49,246 nt of DNA from an uncultured Acetatifactor sp. (GCA_934394665.1 CAKRRS010000013.1:1-49246), one strand, 5' to 3'. Shown: positions 7,875 through 16,161, counted from the stretch's first letter. A program made the numbers and translations. The notes: a model not told the origin generated them from the letters alone.

Positions 7875-8804
7875 ATGAGTTTGTTGAGCGTGATCGTTCC
7901 CTGCTACAACGAGGAAGAAAGCGTTGCCTTGTTTTATCAGGAACTGACGAGGAATGATCCCTTTTTTAAGGAAAAAGATATTACACTGGAACTGCTCTAT
8001 ATAGATGACGGATCCAAGGACGGCACGGTACGGGAAGTGAAAAAGCTGATCGAACAGGATTCCAGAGTGCATATCATCTCTTTCTCCAGAAATTTCGGAA
8101 AAGAAGCCGCAATGTTTGCCGGACTGGAAAAGTCTAAAGGAGATTATGTGGTAATGATGGATGTGGACTTGCAGGATCCACCTTCTCTGCTGCCGGAGAT
8201 GTTCGAGTGGATCTGGCAGGGATATGATTCCGTGGCGACCCGTCGTGTGACCAGAAAGGGAGAACCCCCGATCCGCAGCTTTTTTGCCAGAAGATTCTAT
8301 AAGCTGATGAAGAGAATCTCCCAGACGGAAATGATGGACGGTGCCAGAGACTATCGCCTGATGACGAGGCAGATGGTCGATGCGATTTTATCCATGAGAG
8401 AATATAACCGTTTTACCAAAGGGATCTTCGGCTGGGTCGGATTTAAGACCAAGTGGCTGGAGTACGAAAATGTAGAGCGTGCCAAGGGCGAGACCAAGTG
8501 GAATTTCTGGAAATTACTGGTGTATTCGTTGGACGGAATTACCGCTTTTTCCACGGCCCCACTTTTGATTGCTTCCTTTGTGGGTGTGCTGTTCTGCGTC
8601 ATTGCATTCTTGATGATCCTATTTATTATTGTGCGTAAACTGATCTTCGGCGATCCGGTGTCCGGCTGGCCTTCTCTGGTATGTATCATCCTGATGACCA
8701 GCGGCGTGCAGTTCTTCTGCACCGGTATTTTGGGACAGTATCTGGCAAAAGCGTACATGGAAGTCAAACGACGTCCTATTTATTTAGTAAAAGAAGAAAT
8801 CTAG
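7875..8804 (+). CDS. GT2 polyprenyl-phosphate sugar transferase (GtrB/CsbB/DPM1-like)
   Basis: 309 residues. An N-terminal GT-A domain begins LLSVIVPCYNEEESV, has the nucleotide-binding DDGSKDGT, the RNFGKEAAM motif and the metal-binding DVDLQDPP; two C-terminal helices (about residues 230-262 and 268-292) anchor it. This is the layout of enzymes that transfer a sugar from UDP- or GDP-sugar to undecaprenyl phosphate on the inner face, feeding GT-C enzymes outside. AAGGAG lies 8-9 nt before the ATG. A strong terminator follows, so it is monocistronic. A GT-C partner could be any of the polytopic proteins in this window, but none is adjacent on the same strand. Confidence 0.9.
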   Translation: MSLLSVIVPCYNEEESVALFYQELTRNDPFFKEKDITLELLYIDDGSKDGTVREVKKLIEQDSRVHIISFSRNFGKEAAMFAGLEKSKGDYVVMMDVDLQDPPSLLPEMFEWIWQGYDSVATRRVTRKGEPPIRSFFARRFYKLMKRISQTEMMDGARDYRLMTRQMVDAILSMREYNRFTKGIFGWVGFKTKWLEYENVERAKGETKWNFWKLLVYSLDGITAFSTAPLLIASFVGVLFCVIAFLMILFIIVRKLIFGDPVSGWPSLVCIILMTSGVQFFCTGILGQYLAKAYMEVKRRPIYLVKEEI

Positions 8805-8828
8805 GATAGAACGGCGGATTTCGTATAT

Positions 8829-8870
8829 AAAACGATTCGGTGTAATAAAATATGTCACCGAATCGTTTTT
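8829..8870 (+). terminator. Terminator after the GtrB-like gene
   Basis: AACGATTCGGTG (8831-8842) and CACCGAATCGTT (8856-8867) form a perfect 12-bp stem ending in a T-run. Confidence 0.9.
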
Positions 8871-8871
8871 C

Positions 8872-8905
8872 ATGTTACAAAAATGGCTAAAATGTAACAT
8901 TTTTG
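8872..8905 (+). repeat. Second hairpin behind the terminator
   Basis: ATGTTACA (8872-8879) and TGTAACAT (8893-8900) are an 8-bp inverted repeat followed by TTTTG; possibly a back-up terminator or an operator for the next gene. Confidence 0.4.
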
Positions 8906-8970
8906 CTATCTTCACAATTTCTTGACGGTAAAATGTCTTTTCAAAAATCGACGGCTATGGTACTATTTTT

Positions 8971-8998
8971 CTGTCAGTCACTGTAGGGGAGCAATACT
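8971..8998. repeat. Upstream arm of a long inverted repeat around the Spo0A-like gene
   Basis: Aligned with the reverse complement of 9446-9471, 25 positions match with three single- or two-base gaps; the core CTGTAGGGGAG / CTCCCCTACAG is perfect. The arm ends 26 nt before the TTG start. Confidence 0.7.
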
Positions 8999-9023
8999 CG
9001 ACAAGTATAAAGGGGGACTTGTT

Positions 9024-9401
9024 TTGGATATTGTAGCAGTTAAAGATTCCGAATTGGAAAGATACGTAACCAATATCATGTTGGAGATAGGGGTGCCTGC
9101 ACACTTGAAGGGTTATCACTATTTACGTGATGCAATTATTTTGTCAGGGAAAGACATGGAGGTGGTAAGCAGCGTTACCAAGCTGCTGTATCCCACAATC
9201 GCGAAACATTTCAAGACCACAGATCAAAAAGTGGAACGTGCGATCAGGAACGCAATCGAAGTATCCTGGGCACGCGGAAATGTGGAGACATTCGAAAAAA
9301 TCTTTGGATATTCGATAGCTTCCGGAAGGACCAGACCGACGAACAGCGAGTACATCGCCCGTATCGCCGACAACATCCGACTGGACTACAAGGCTATGTA
9401 A
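9024..9401 (+). CDS. Stand-alone Spo0A C-terminal-domain DNA-binding protein
   Basis: 125 residues matching the effector domain of the sporulation regulator Spo0A: GVPAHLKGYHYLRDAIIL, then SVTKLLYPTIAKHF and VERAIRNAIEVSWARGN, the recognition-helix segment, and PTNSEYIARIADNIRLD. No receiver domain with a phosphorylatable Asp is present, so it would not be controlled by a phosphorelay directly. The TTG start at 9024 is preferred because AGGGGGA lies 6-7 nt upstream; longer frames upstream lack a ribosome site and look non-coding. It is monocistronic, ends in a terminator and is bracketed by a long inverted repeat. 0A-box-like words (CGACAAG at 8999-9005, TTTCGACG at 9438-9444) are near both ends; autoregulation is only a suggestion. 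Confidence 0.85.
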   Translation: MDIVAVKDSELERYVTNIMLEIGVPAHLKGYHYLRDAIILSGKDMEVVSSVTKLLYPTIAKHFKTTDQKVERAIRNAIEVSWARGNVETFEKIFGYSIASGRTRPTNSEYIARIADNIRLDYKAM

Positions 9402-9445
9402 CATAATTTAATTGATTTAGACAGGGAGATTCATCGTTTCGACGC

Positions 9446-9471
9446 AGTATTCTCCCCTACAGACTGATCAG
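9446..9471. repeat. Downstream arm of the inverted repeat around the Spo0A-like gene
   Basis: AGTATTCTCCCCTACAG (9446-9462) plus ACTGATCAG (9463-9471), the partner of 8971-8998. Its TCTCCC (9451-9456) can instead pair locally with GGGAGA (9424-9429). It touches the first base of the terminator stem. Confidence 0.7.
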
Positions 9472-9516
9472 AGCCGCGCACCGGAAGGGAAAGTTCCCGG
9501 GGCGCGGCTCTTTTTT
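9471..9516 (+). terminator. Terminator after the Spo0A-like gene
   Basis: GAGCCGCGC-ACC and GGG-GCGCGGCTC form a GC-rich stem followed by six T. Confidence 0.92.
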
Positions 9517-9551
9517 GTGAAAACACTTCCTGCCGGGAATAGCGGTTAAGT

Positions 9552-9580
9552 TTGTCTTTTTAACATTAATATGATAGTAT
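9552..9580 (+). promoter_or_regulatory. Candidate promoter at the head of the polysaccharide locus
   Basis: TTGTCT, 17-nt spacer, TAGTAT, about 70 nt before the first start codon of the long + strand series. Confidence 0.45.
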
Positions 9581-9650
9581 ATCTTTAAGTAATTTTATGG
9601 TAGAAAAATCATTCATAGAAAGTATAGATACTTGGGGACAGGAAAACAAA

Positions 9651-10700
9651 ATGACTTTTCGAATATCAGATATTATGATCGGGGGGAGCCTGGTCATCAT
9701 CGGGTTTGCGGAAATCGCCCATCTGGCAGGCTGCCTGTCAGGGTGGTCTTTTTTGAGTGTAACGGATCTGCTGCTGGCGGAAACTGTGATTATGGCGCTT
9801 GCAGCATGCGTGGCAAAATGGATATGCACGCGCAGCGCAAAAAAAGCGGCTGGAATGAAATGCAATGAGATGCGGTCGAAGTTATCGGAAAATGGAACAG
9901 AATCCGGGGATGTGCAAAACGATACGGAGAAAAAAACAACATGGATGTTGAATGGCATACTAGCTTTCCTGATACTGTTGCAGCTCTTGCGGATCGCAAC
10001 CGGTGACAGGGCATGGCTGACCGGTGATATGACATTGGAGACGGTGAATACCTTCCTTAAGGAAAATGCGATTTACAGCGTGAATCCGTTGACCGGTGGG
10101 GCGTATGCCGCAGGGATGTCCTTCCGACTGAAGTTATTATGTCTGCCGACATTATACGGCGCAATCAGCCGCTTTAGCGGTATTGCACCGGAGATTGTGG
10201 TATATCGGCTGATTCCCTGCATTACCTTGCTCCTCGGATATTTCGCCTATGGCAGACTGGGAAATGCGATTTTCAAAGGAAATTCCCTGAAAATCCGGAC
10301 ATTTTTGCTGGTGGTGGGAATACTGTTTTGTACAGGAGCCTATATGCCGGGCGTGGACGGCTTTGATTTGTTTTACGGTGGATTCCGCGGCGTGACGATT
10401 CGGGCGATTGTGCTGATTCCGTACCTGGTCGCCTGCCTGATGGACAGAAAATATTTCGGCGTACTTCTCTGCATTCTGGCGGAAGACTGCATGGTCTGGA
10501 CTTTGTATGGCGCAGGGGTATGCCTGCTGATCACAGTGGCGTGGATCGTATTGCAGAAATTGATTCAGATATCTGTGCGAAAGCAGCCGGCAGGAAAAGT
10601 GACAACAGATGAAGCAACGACAGATGTATCGGCAGAGAAAATGCCGGCAGACAAAGTAGAAAACTCTGACAGACAGCATGGAGAGGAGGACACAGAATGA
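9651..10700 (+). CDS. Multi-pass membrane protein, DUF6077-like
   Basis: 349 residues with about eight hydrophobic segments, a charged linker after the second (RSAKKAAGMKCNE) and a hydrophilic C-terminal tail rich in Ala, Asp and Lys. A loop with TGDMTLETVNTFLKENAIYS followed by NPLTGG resembles the first outer loop of DUF6077-type proteins, a GT-C-like group found in clostridial cell-surface loci; this family call is from memory and is tentative. The ATG at 9651 (GGGACAGGA about 8 nt upstream) is preferred over the ATG at 9597, which has no ribosome site. Its stop overlaps the next start by 4 nt (ATGA), so the two proteins are made together. Confidence 0.65.
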   Translation: MTFRISDIMIGGSLVIIGFAEIAHLAGCLSGWSFLSVTDLLLAETVIMALAACVAKWICTRSAKKAAGMKCNEMRSKLSENGTESGDVQNDTEKKTTWMLNGILAFLILLQLLRIATGDRAWLTGDMTLETVNTFLKENAIYSVNPLTGGAYAAGMSFRLKLLCLPTLYGAISRFSGIAPEIVVYRLIPCITLLLGYFAYGRLGNAIFKGNSLKIRTFLLVVGILFCTGAYMPGVDGFDLFYGGFRGVTIRAIVLIPYLVACLMDRKYFGVLLCILAEDCMVWTLYGAGVCLLITVAWIVLQKLIQISVRKQPAGKVTTDEATTDVSAEKMPADKVENSDRQHGEEDTE

Positions 10701-11767
10701 AGACACTTCTGCAGTCCGCTCTGACCGGCTGGACGACTTACACACAACAAGGAAAATTCGTGGCATTGCTGCTGGTGGCAATCGTGTATCTGGGCCGGCG
10801 CTTGCTGGCGAAAAACGGGGATAAGGCTACAGCACCCGCGATAAAAGACAATCCTAAATTAACCGGTTTATACATTTATGCGATACTGATCACTTTAGGC
10901 TGTATCTTCCCTGTGACGGCACTGATCCTCATGAAATATCAGACCGCGTTCTATTCTTATGTATGGATCTGGGCGGCAGTACCGCAGACAGCGCTGATCG
11001 CCTGGGCAGGGACGGAATTTTTGTGTGATTTGTGGAAAAACGTGGACGGTACAACAACCGAAATCGGCAGCGGAAGCCCACGGCACAAAAGTAAAGTACG
11101 ACATAGTGGGAAAATGAGGACAAACAGGATACTGTGTAATAGCATAGTCACGTTACTTCTTCTGGGAATCGTGTTCTTGAGCGGTAATCCGGTATCGGAC
11201 ACAGCACAGACGCAGACGACACGGATCCCCATTCCGGTATTGGAGAAACAACTGCAGCACAAACAGGAACCTTCCGCATGGGAAATGCTGGAAATGCTGT
11301 CTGTCTATCATGATATGGAAAATAATAATACGGCAAAAGGCACTCAGGATTACACGATCTGGGCGCCGAAAGAGGTGATGGCAGCTGCCAGAGCATTCAG
11401 CGCACACATCCGTCCGGTATATGGCAGAAGTATCTGGGATGCTTCCCTGGGAAGCTATTCTTTTGATACGTATGCCACGTGGCAGGAAGACCTGTATCTG
11501 TGGATGAGCAATTTAGAGGACACCGGAGAGACAGAATACCTGCGCACGGATGAAGTGACGCAGACGCCTGGAACGACAGAAACAGCCGGAGAATCGGGGG
11601 GCAGGCGGATTGATTTTGCTGCATGCCTTGACAGCGCACAGACAGCCGGAGTAGACTACATCTTATTGCCGGGAGATCTGTCTGAGGAGACGCTTACGGA
11701 ACTTGGCGAGGCAGCAGGCACCAAGCTGCAGGCGATCGGAGCATATTATCTGATTGTGCTTTTGTAG
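10697..11767 (+). CDS. Membrane protein with large exported C-terminal domain, unknown
   Basis: 356 residues. Helices lie near residues 20-37, 55-80, 90-108 and 150-166, followed by about 190 mostly hydrophilic residues that would be extracellular if the last helix exits. I recognise no domain; the C-terminal GVDYILLPGDLSEE ... YYLIVLL segment resembles the end of the soluble domain of GT-C/DUF6077-type proteins. With its overlapping neighbour at 9651-10700 it may represent one ancestral GT-C protein split into two chains: the first has the catalytic-type loop, the second the last helices and exported domain. That reading is inference. Confidence 0.6.
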   Translation: MKTLLQSALTGWTTYTQQGKFVALLLVAIVYLGRRLLAKNGDKATAPAIKDNPKLTGLYIYAILITLGCIFPVTALILMKYQTAFYSYVWIWAAVPQTALIAWAGTEFLCDLWKNVDGTTTEIGSGSPRHKSKVRHSGKMRTNRILCNSIVTLLLLGIVFLSGNPVSDTAQTQTTRIPIPVLEKQLQHKQEPSAWEMLEMLSVYHDMENNNTAKGTQDYTIWAPKEVMAAARAFSAHIRPVYGRSIWDASLGSYSFDTYATWQEDLYLWMSNLEDTGETEYLRTDEVTQTPGTTETAGESGGRRIDFAACLDSAQTAGVDYILLPGDLSEETLTELGEAAGTKLQAIGAYYLIVLL

Positions 11768-11874
11768 GTTGCCATTGCGTATCGTACGGGAATTACGGTG
11801 CCTGAAAATTATGCAATTTGTGTGGATATATGCAATTTTGCGCATTCTATGAATGGCGAAAACGACTGCAATAT

Positions 11875-11926
11875 GTGCTTATAACGAGTGCTTATAACGA
11901 ACGCATACCACGAGTGCACATAATGA
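11875..11926 (+). repeat. Four tandem 13-bp repeats upstream of a GT2 gene
   Basis: GTGCTTATAACGA occurs twice exactly (11875-11887, 11888-11900), then two decayed units at 11901-11913 and 11914-11926. They end 44 nt before the GT2 start. The 202-bp gap also has TATGCAATTT twice (near 11812 and 11829). Confidence 0.7.
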
Positions 11927-11969
11927 TTTATGGATAAGTAAGATAGCTTAGAAATATAAGGAAGAAACA

Positions 11970-12731
11970 ATGGAACAGGATCTGATCAGTATCGTGATAC
12001 CGGTATACCGGGCAGAACAATATATCGAAGAGACCATGGATTGTGTGCGTGCGCAGACCTATCCACACTGGGAGCTGCTTCTGGTGGAGGATTGCGGCCC
12101 GGATCGCAGCAGGGAAGTGATCGAGGAGTATATCAAAAGAACCGGCGACGACAGGATCCGTCTGCTGACCCACCCTACGAATCTGGGTGCGGCGAGAGCG
12201 AGGAATCTGGGCGTGAATGAGGCAAAGGGCCGGTATCTGGCCTATCTGGATGCGGATGACCTCTGGACACCGGACAAGCTGGAAAAAGAGCTTGCCTTCT
12301 TAAAAGAAAAACAGGCTGCTTTTGTGTTCACCGGTTATGAATTCGCCGATGAGAACGGTAAGGGAACCGGTAAGATCGTCCGCGTACCGGAGACAATCAC
12401 TTACAAAGAAGCTCTGAAAAATACGACGATCTTCACCAGTACAGTCATGTTTGACATGGAAAAACTGCCCAAAGAGCAGCTGCAGATGCCACTGATCAAG
12501 AGCGAGGACACGGCGCTGTGGTGGAAAATACTGCGGCAAGGTACTGTGGCTTGTGGTTTGAATGAAAATTTGGTAAAATATCGGAGAGCAGGGAAATCCC
12601 TGTCATCCAATAAACTGGAAGCTTTGCGCAGAATCTGGAATCTGTACCGCAAAGCGGAAGGCATGTCGATACCGGCCAGTGCGATGCATTTTTGCTTCTG
12701 GGCAGTAAATGCGGTAAAACGCAGAGTATAG
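11970..12731 (+). CDS. GT2 glycosyltransferase (TuaG-like)
   Basis: 253 residues, a single GT-A domain without membrane helices. Motifs in order: LISIVIPVYRAEQYIEETMD, LLVEDCGPDRS, NLGAARARNLGVNEAKGRY, the metal-binding LDADD and a C-terminal SEDTALWWKILR with the probable catalytic acidic pair. The pattern is that of TuaG-type enzymes of teichuronic acid and capsule loci, which add a sugar from a nucleotide donor to the lipid-linked chain in the cytoplasm. AAGGAAG precedes the ATG. It lies 28 nt before the PGT gene. Donor sugar cannot be read. Confidence 0.9.
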   Translation: MEQDLISIVIPVYRAEQYIEETMDCVRAQTYPHWELLLVEDCGPDRSREVIEEYIKRTGDDRIRLLTHPTNLGAARARNLGVNEAKGRYLAYLDADDLWTPDKLEKELAFLKEKQAAFVFTGYEFADENGKGTGKIVRVPETITYKEALKNTTIFTSTVMFDMEKLPKEQLQMPLIKSEDTALWWKILRQGTVACGLNENLVKYRRAGKSLSSNKLEALRRIWNLYRKAEGMSIPASAMHFCFWAVNAVKRRV

Positions 12732-12758
12732 GAAGTATAGAAGCAGGAGGAGTTTGTC

Positions 12759-14207
12759 TTGGATACAAACGGCAATTATTATGTGAACAGACTGCGCAAG
12801 AGGGAATCCTTTAAGCGCTTGATCAATATAGGACTTTCGGCAATCTGCCTGTTTTTGGAAATCGCAATTTTTGCGTATATGTGGCAGTTTTATTTCCAGT
12901 TTGAACTGGTAGATCCGCTGCAGAAAATCTGGTATCGTGGTTTCCTGTTGGAAAACGGCATCTACAGCGCGATTTTGATCTTTTTTTCTGTGACCTACGG
13001 TGGCATGCGCCTGGGGTATATGAAAAATTCGGAGATCATCTTTTCCCAGGTGTTTGCAACCCTGATGGCGGATGTGCTGATCTACGCAGAATTGTGTATG
13101 ATGGCGCGCAGCATCTTCCCTCCGAAGATGTTCCTTGTGATGGTGGTGATGCAGATCGTAGCGGTGATCATCTATGCAAACATTGCCAACAAGATCTACC
13201 GGACGGCATTTCCACCCAGAGAGCTTTTGCTGATCCACGGGGATCGTCCGATTCAGGATATTGTCAATAAGTTTGAGAGCCGTAAGGATAAATACAAGAT
13301 CACCAAATGCGAGAACATCCACAAAGGTGTCACCGAGCTGTGCTGGGAGATCCTGGACGATTATAAAAATGGTGTGATCACGGCTGTGGTGATCTGGGAT
13401 ATTAATGAGAAGGATCGCAACACGATTCTGAAATTCTGCTATGCCAGATCCATTAGAGTCTATGTCATGCCAAAAATATCAGATGTTATTTTGGTGGGAT
13501 CCGAGGAACTGCATGTATTTGATACACCGATTTTGCTGACCAGAGAGTATTCCCTGAGCATGGAGCAGCGGTTTATCAAGAGATCGATAGATGTCATCTG
13601 CTCTTTGATTTTACTGGTGATTACATCACCGCTGATGCTTTTGACCGCACTTGCCATCAAACTGTATGACGGCGGTCCGGTGCTGTACAAGCAGGTACGA
13701 TGCACGATCGGGCAGAAGAAATTCTATATCATGAAGTTCCGCAGTATGCGCACCGACGCGGAAAAAGACGGTGTGGCGAGACTGGCGCAGAAGGGAGACA
13801 AACGTATCACTCCCGTGGGCAAGGTAATCCGGAAATGCCGTCTGGACGAGCTGCCCCAGCTGATCAATATTCTCCGCGGAGACATGTCTTTCATCGGCCC
13901 CAGACCGGAGAGACCGGAGATCATTGCACAGTACATGGAAGTCATGCCGGAGTTCGCTTTTCGTATGAAAGTAAAAGCAGGCCTGGCGGGATTTGCCCAG
14001 GTATACGGCAAATACAATACTTCTCCGTATGATAAATTAAAACTGGATCTGACTTATATCGAGAATTATTCTGTATGGCTCGATCTGAAACTGATGCTTC
14101 TGACGCTGAAAGTACTGTTCTGGCCGGACAGCACCGAAGGCGTGGAGAGCGAACAGGTAACGGCGTTCAAGGCAGAGTACGACGGCCGTGCCGAGAAGGA
14201 AGACTAA
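12759..14207 (+). CDS. Large polyisoprenyl-phosphate hexose-1-phosphate transferase (first PGT)
   Basis: 482 residues. About four N-terminal helices, a cytoplasmic Rossmann-like region (about 150-260) and a C-terminal bacterial sugar transferase domain starting KRSIDVICSLILLVI with the re-entrant helix, KFRSMRTDAEKDG, RKCRLDELPQLINILRGDMS and FIGPRPERPE. This WbaP/WcaJ-type enzyme loads a sugar-1-phosphate onto undecaprenyl phosphate to start the repeat unit. The start is TTG at 12759 with AGGAGG 8 nt upstream; no ATG fits as well. It is 15 nt before the Wzz-like gene. It is one of three PGTs in the window. Confidence 0.93.
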   Translation: MDTNGNYYVNRLRKRESFKRLINIGLSAICLFLEIAIFAYMWQFYFQFELVDPLQKIWYRGFLLENGIYSAILIFFSVTYGGMRLGYMKNSEIIFSQVFATLMADVLIYAELCMMARSIFPPKMFLVMVVMQIVAVIIYANIANKIYRTAFPPRELLLIHGDRPIQDIVNKFESRKDKYKITKCENIHKGVTELCWEILDDYKNGVITAVVIWDINEKDRNTILKFCYARSIRVYVMPKISDVILVGSEELHVFDTPILLTREYSLSMEQRFIKRSIDVICSLILLVITSPLMLLTALAIKLYDGGPVLYKQVRCTIGQKKFYIMKFRSMRTDAEKDGVARLAQKGDKRITPVGKVIRKCRLDELPQLINILRGDMSFIGPRPERPEIIAQYMEVMPEFAFRMKVKAGLAGFAQVYGKYNTSPYDKLKLDLTYIENYSVWLDLKLMLLTLKVLFWPDSTEGVESEQVTAFKAEYDGRAEKED

Positions 14208-14221
14208 CCGGAGGTAGACGT

Positions 14222-15367
14222 GTGGAAGTAAGCTATGGTAAGGATGCTTTTGATCTGCGGCTGACGGTGCTTCGCCTGTGCCGCAATCTATGGAAAATAC
14301 TGGCCGTGACGGTAGTGGGAACATTACTGTCCGGCGGCGGTTATTATGTCAAAAACGTGTTGCTGCAGCCCGACCCCGGGTATGCGGCTTCTTCCACTTA
14401 TAAGGTAGAATATAAAGAGAACCCGAATGCGGCCGGCGCTTACTATATTAACGAGGCTACCTGGAACAGCCTGCTCCATACGGGAGAATTCCTGGATGGT
14501 GTGGAAAGGCATCTGCAGGAGGCAGCAGCGCAGGGAGATGCGAACGCTTCGGAATTACTTGCGATGGCCAGAGAGCAGTGGATCTGTGCCCTGTCGGCGG
14601 CACTGCCTTCGGATTTCAGTATCCCGGTGACGAAAGCTTCGACGCAGAAACCGGAGACCAGTATCACACTGGCACATGCTGTGGAAGAAACGATGTGCAA
14701 TGAATTCGCAGAGACCATCGTAGAAATCGAACGGATCAAGGTGCTGGATCACGGGGACACTGCGGAAGCGGTAGTGCCGGATGTACGTCCGGTGAGGGCG
14801 GTCATTCTGGCAGCAGTTCTTTCCCTGTTTTTCGCAGTAGTGATCTTCCTGCTGTGGGAGATCTCGCAGGATAGTATCTGGCTGCCGGCCACTTTGCGCA
14901 GAAGATATGGACTGGTGAACCTCGGGACTGTGGAAAGTGCAGGATTTGCGGAAAATCTGAAGTATGTGCTGGAGAGGGTGTTAACAGGAAATCCGGAAGC
15001 AAATACAGAGTGTGCAGTCGGGAATAAGGGAACTCTCAGGGTGGCTGTCTGTGGCGCACTGGCAGAGGTTGATCCGCAGGAAGTCGTAGCGAAACTACAG
15101 ACATTGCAGAAGGAATCCTTGGATGCTTCTGCCACCTACATTGCGGTTCCTTGTCCACTTCTCAGTCCGGAAAGCGCAGAAGTACTGCGCAGCGCGGATG
15201 CCGTGCTGTTGGCAGTGCCTGCCGGAGCACATGCAGGCAGACAGCTCGAAGCGGTACTGGAATACCTGGCAACACAGGAATGCAGCGTGGACGGTGCACT
15301 CTTGTGGAATGCGGATGAACGACTGATCCGAAGTTATTATTTTCTTAAGCAAGGAGAGCAGGCATGA
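14222..15367 (+). CDS. Wzz/CapA-type co-polymerase fused to a degenerate BY-kinase-like domain
   Basis: 381 residues. Helix 1 at about 24-43, an exported region (44-190) with SSTYKVEYKENP, helix 2 at about 192-213, then a cytoplasmic domain (225-381). The two-helix plan is that of chain-length regulators. The C-terminal part runs like a BY-kinase of the CpsD type (LGTV near its start, late segment EVLRSADAVLLAVPAGAH followed by a QLEAVLEYL helix) but has no Walker A Gly-Lys-Ser/Thr loop: the equivalent is VAVCGALAEVDPQEVV; the Walker A' Asp is also absent and there is no Tyr cluster at the end. GTG at 14222 with GGAGG upstream is chosen; the longer frame overlaps the PGT gene. Its stop overlaps the next start by 4 nt. 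Confidence 0.8.
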   Translation: MEVSYGKDAFDLRLTVLRLCRNLWKILAVTVVGTLLSGGGYYVKNVLLQPDPGYAASSTYKVEYKENPNAAGAYYINEATWNSLLHTGEFLDGVERHLQEAAAQGDANASELLAMAREQWICALSAALPSDFSIPVTKASTQKPETSITLAHAVEETMCNEFAETIVEIERIKVLDHGDTAEAVVPDVRPVRAVILAAVLSLFFAVVIFLLWEISQDSIWLPATLRRRYGLVNLGTVESAGFAENLKYVLERVLTGNPEANTECAVGNKGTLRVAVCGALAEVDPQEVVAKLQTLQKESLDASATYIAVPCPLLSPESAEVLRSADAVLLAVPAGAHAGRQLEAVLEYLATQECSVDGALLWNADERLIRSYYFLKQGEQA

Positions 15368-16161
15368 AAGTAGAAGTACTGGCATCGGTAATGAATGCTT
15401 CCCTTCCGGAAACCGTACAACATATGAACCTGCAGTCCGATGCGGTGATCATCAATCAATGCGACAGACTCGGGCAGGGGGAAATGCAGATATCCCAGAA
15501 AAACGGAGAGACACGAACGATCCGTTTCTATAGTTTCCCGGAGCGTGGCATTGGCAGAAGCCGGAATGAAGCCATCCTTCGGGCGAGAGGGGACATCTGC
15601 CTTTTTTCGGATGCAGATATCGTATACGAGGACGGATACGAAGCGGCGATTCTGGCAGAATTTGAGAAAAATCCGCAGGCAGACATGATCATTTTCAATA
15701 TTGAAGTCGAGGAAGCACGGCGTACCTATCACATTACGAAGCGGAAACGGGTTCGTTGGCATAATTGCGGCCGCTACGGCGCAGTCAGTTTTGCCGTGCG
15801 GAAGGAGAGTCTGTTAGCCTCCGGAATCACTTATTCCCTGTTGTTTGGCGGCGGTGCCAAATACAGCAACGGCGAGGACAGCCTGTTCCTGACAGAATTC
15901 ATCCAAAAAGGATATAAAGTCTACACGGCGCCGGTGACCATCGGCAGAGAGGAAGCCGGGGAATCCACCTGGTTCCAAGGCTATAATGAGAAATTCTTCC
16001 ATGACAGAGGCGTGTTGTACCACTATCTGTACGGCCGTTTGGAATGGCCACTGGCACTGCGCTTCCTATATGCACATCGTGGAACCTTATGCACTGACGT
16101 GTCCCTGAAACAGGCAAAACAATGGATGCGCGACGGCATCCGTGAAGCGAAATGCCGTTAA
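15364..16161 (+). CDS. GT2-like glycosyltransferase
   Basis: 265 residues, soluble. An atypical N-terminus (MKVEVLASVMNASLPET) is followed by GIGRSRNEAILRARGDIC, the metal site FSDADIVYEDGY, and a C-terminal YSNGEDSLFLTEFIQKGY with the likely catalytic Glu-Asp. The GT-A core is therefore intact although the usual IPVYN opening is missing. It starts inside the Wzz-like stop (ATGA overlap), so translation is coupled. A 308-bp purine-rich gap follows. Confidence 0.82.
   Translation: MKVEVLASVMNASLPETVQHMNLQSDAVIINQCDRLGQGEMQISQKNGETRTIRFYSFPERGIGRSRNEAILRARGDICLFSDADIVYEDGYEAAILAEFEKNPQADMIIFNIEVEEARRTYHITKRKRVRWHNCGRYGAVSFAVRKESLLASGITYSLLFGGGAKYSNGEDSLFLTEFIQKGYKVYTAPVTIGREEAGESTWFQGYNEKFFHDRGVLYHYLYGRLEWPLALRFLYAHRGTLCTDVSLKQAKQWMRDGIREAKCR

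Noticed and set aside
8971..9471. Insertion sequence with terminal inverted repeats
   Set aside because: The inner gene is a DNA-binding protein, not a transposase, and no target-site duplication is visible; kept only as an inverted-repeat finding.
12603..13322. 239-residue His-rich open frame on the minus strand
   Set aside because: Antisense to the GT2 and PGT genes, no start signal, composition unlike a protein.
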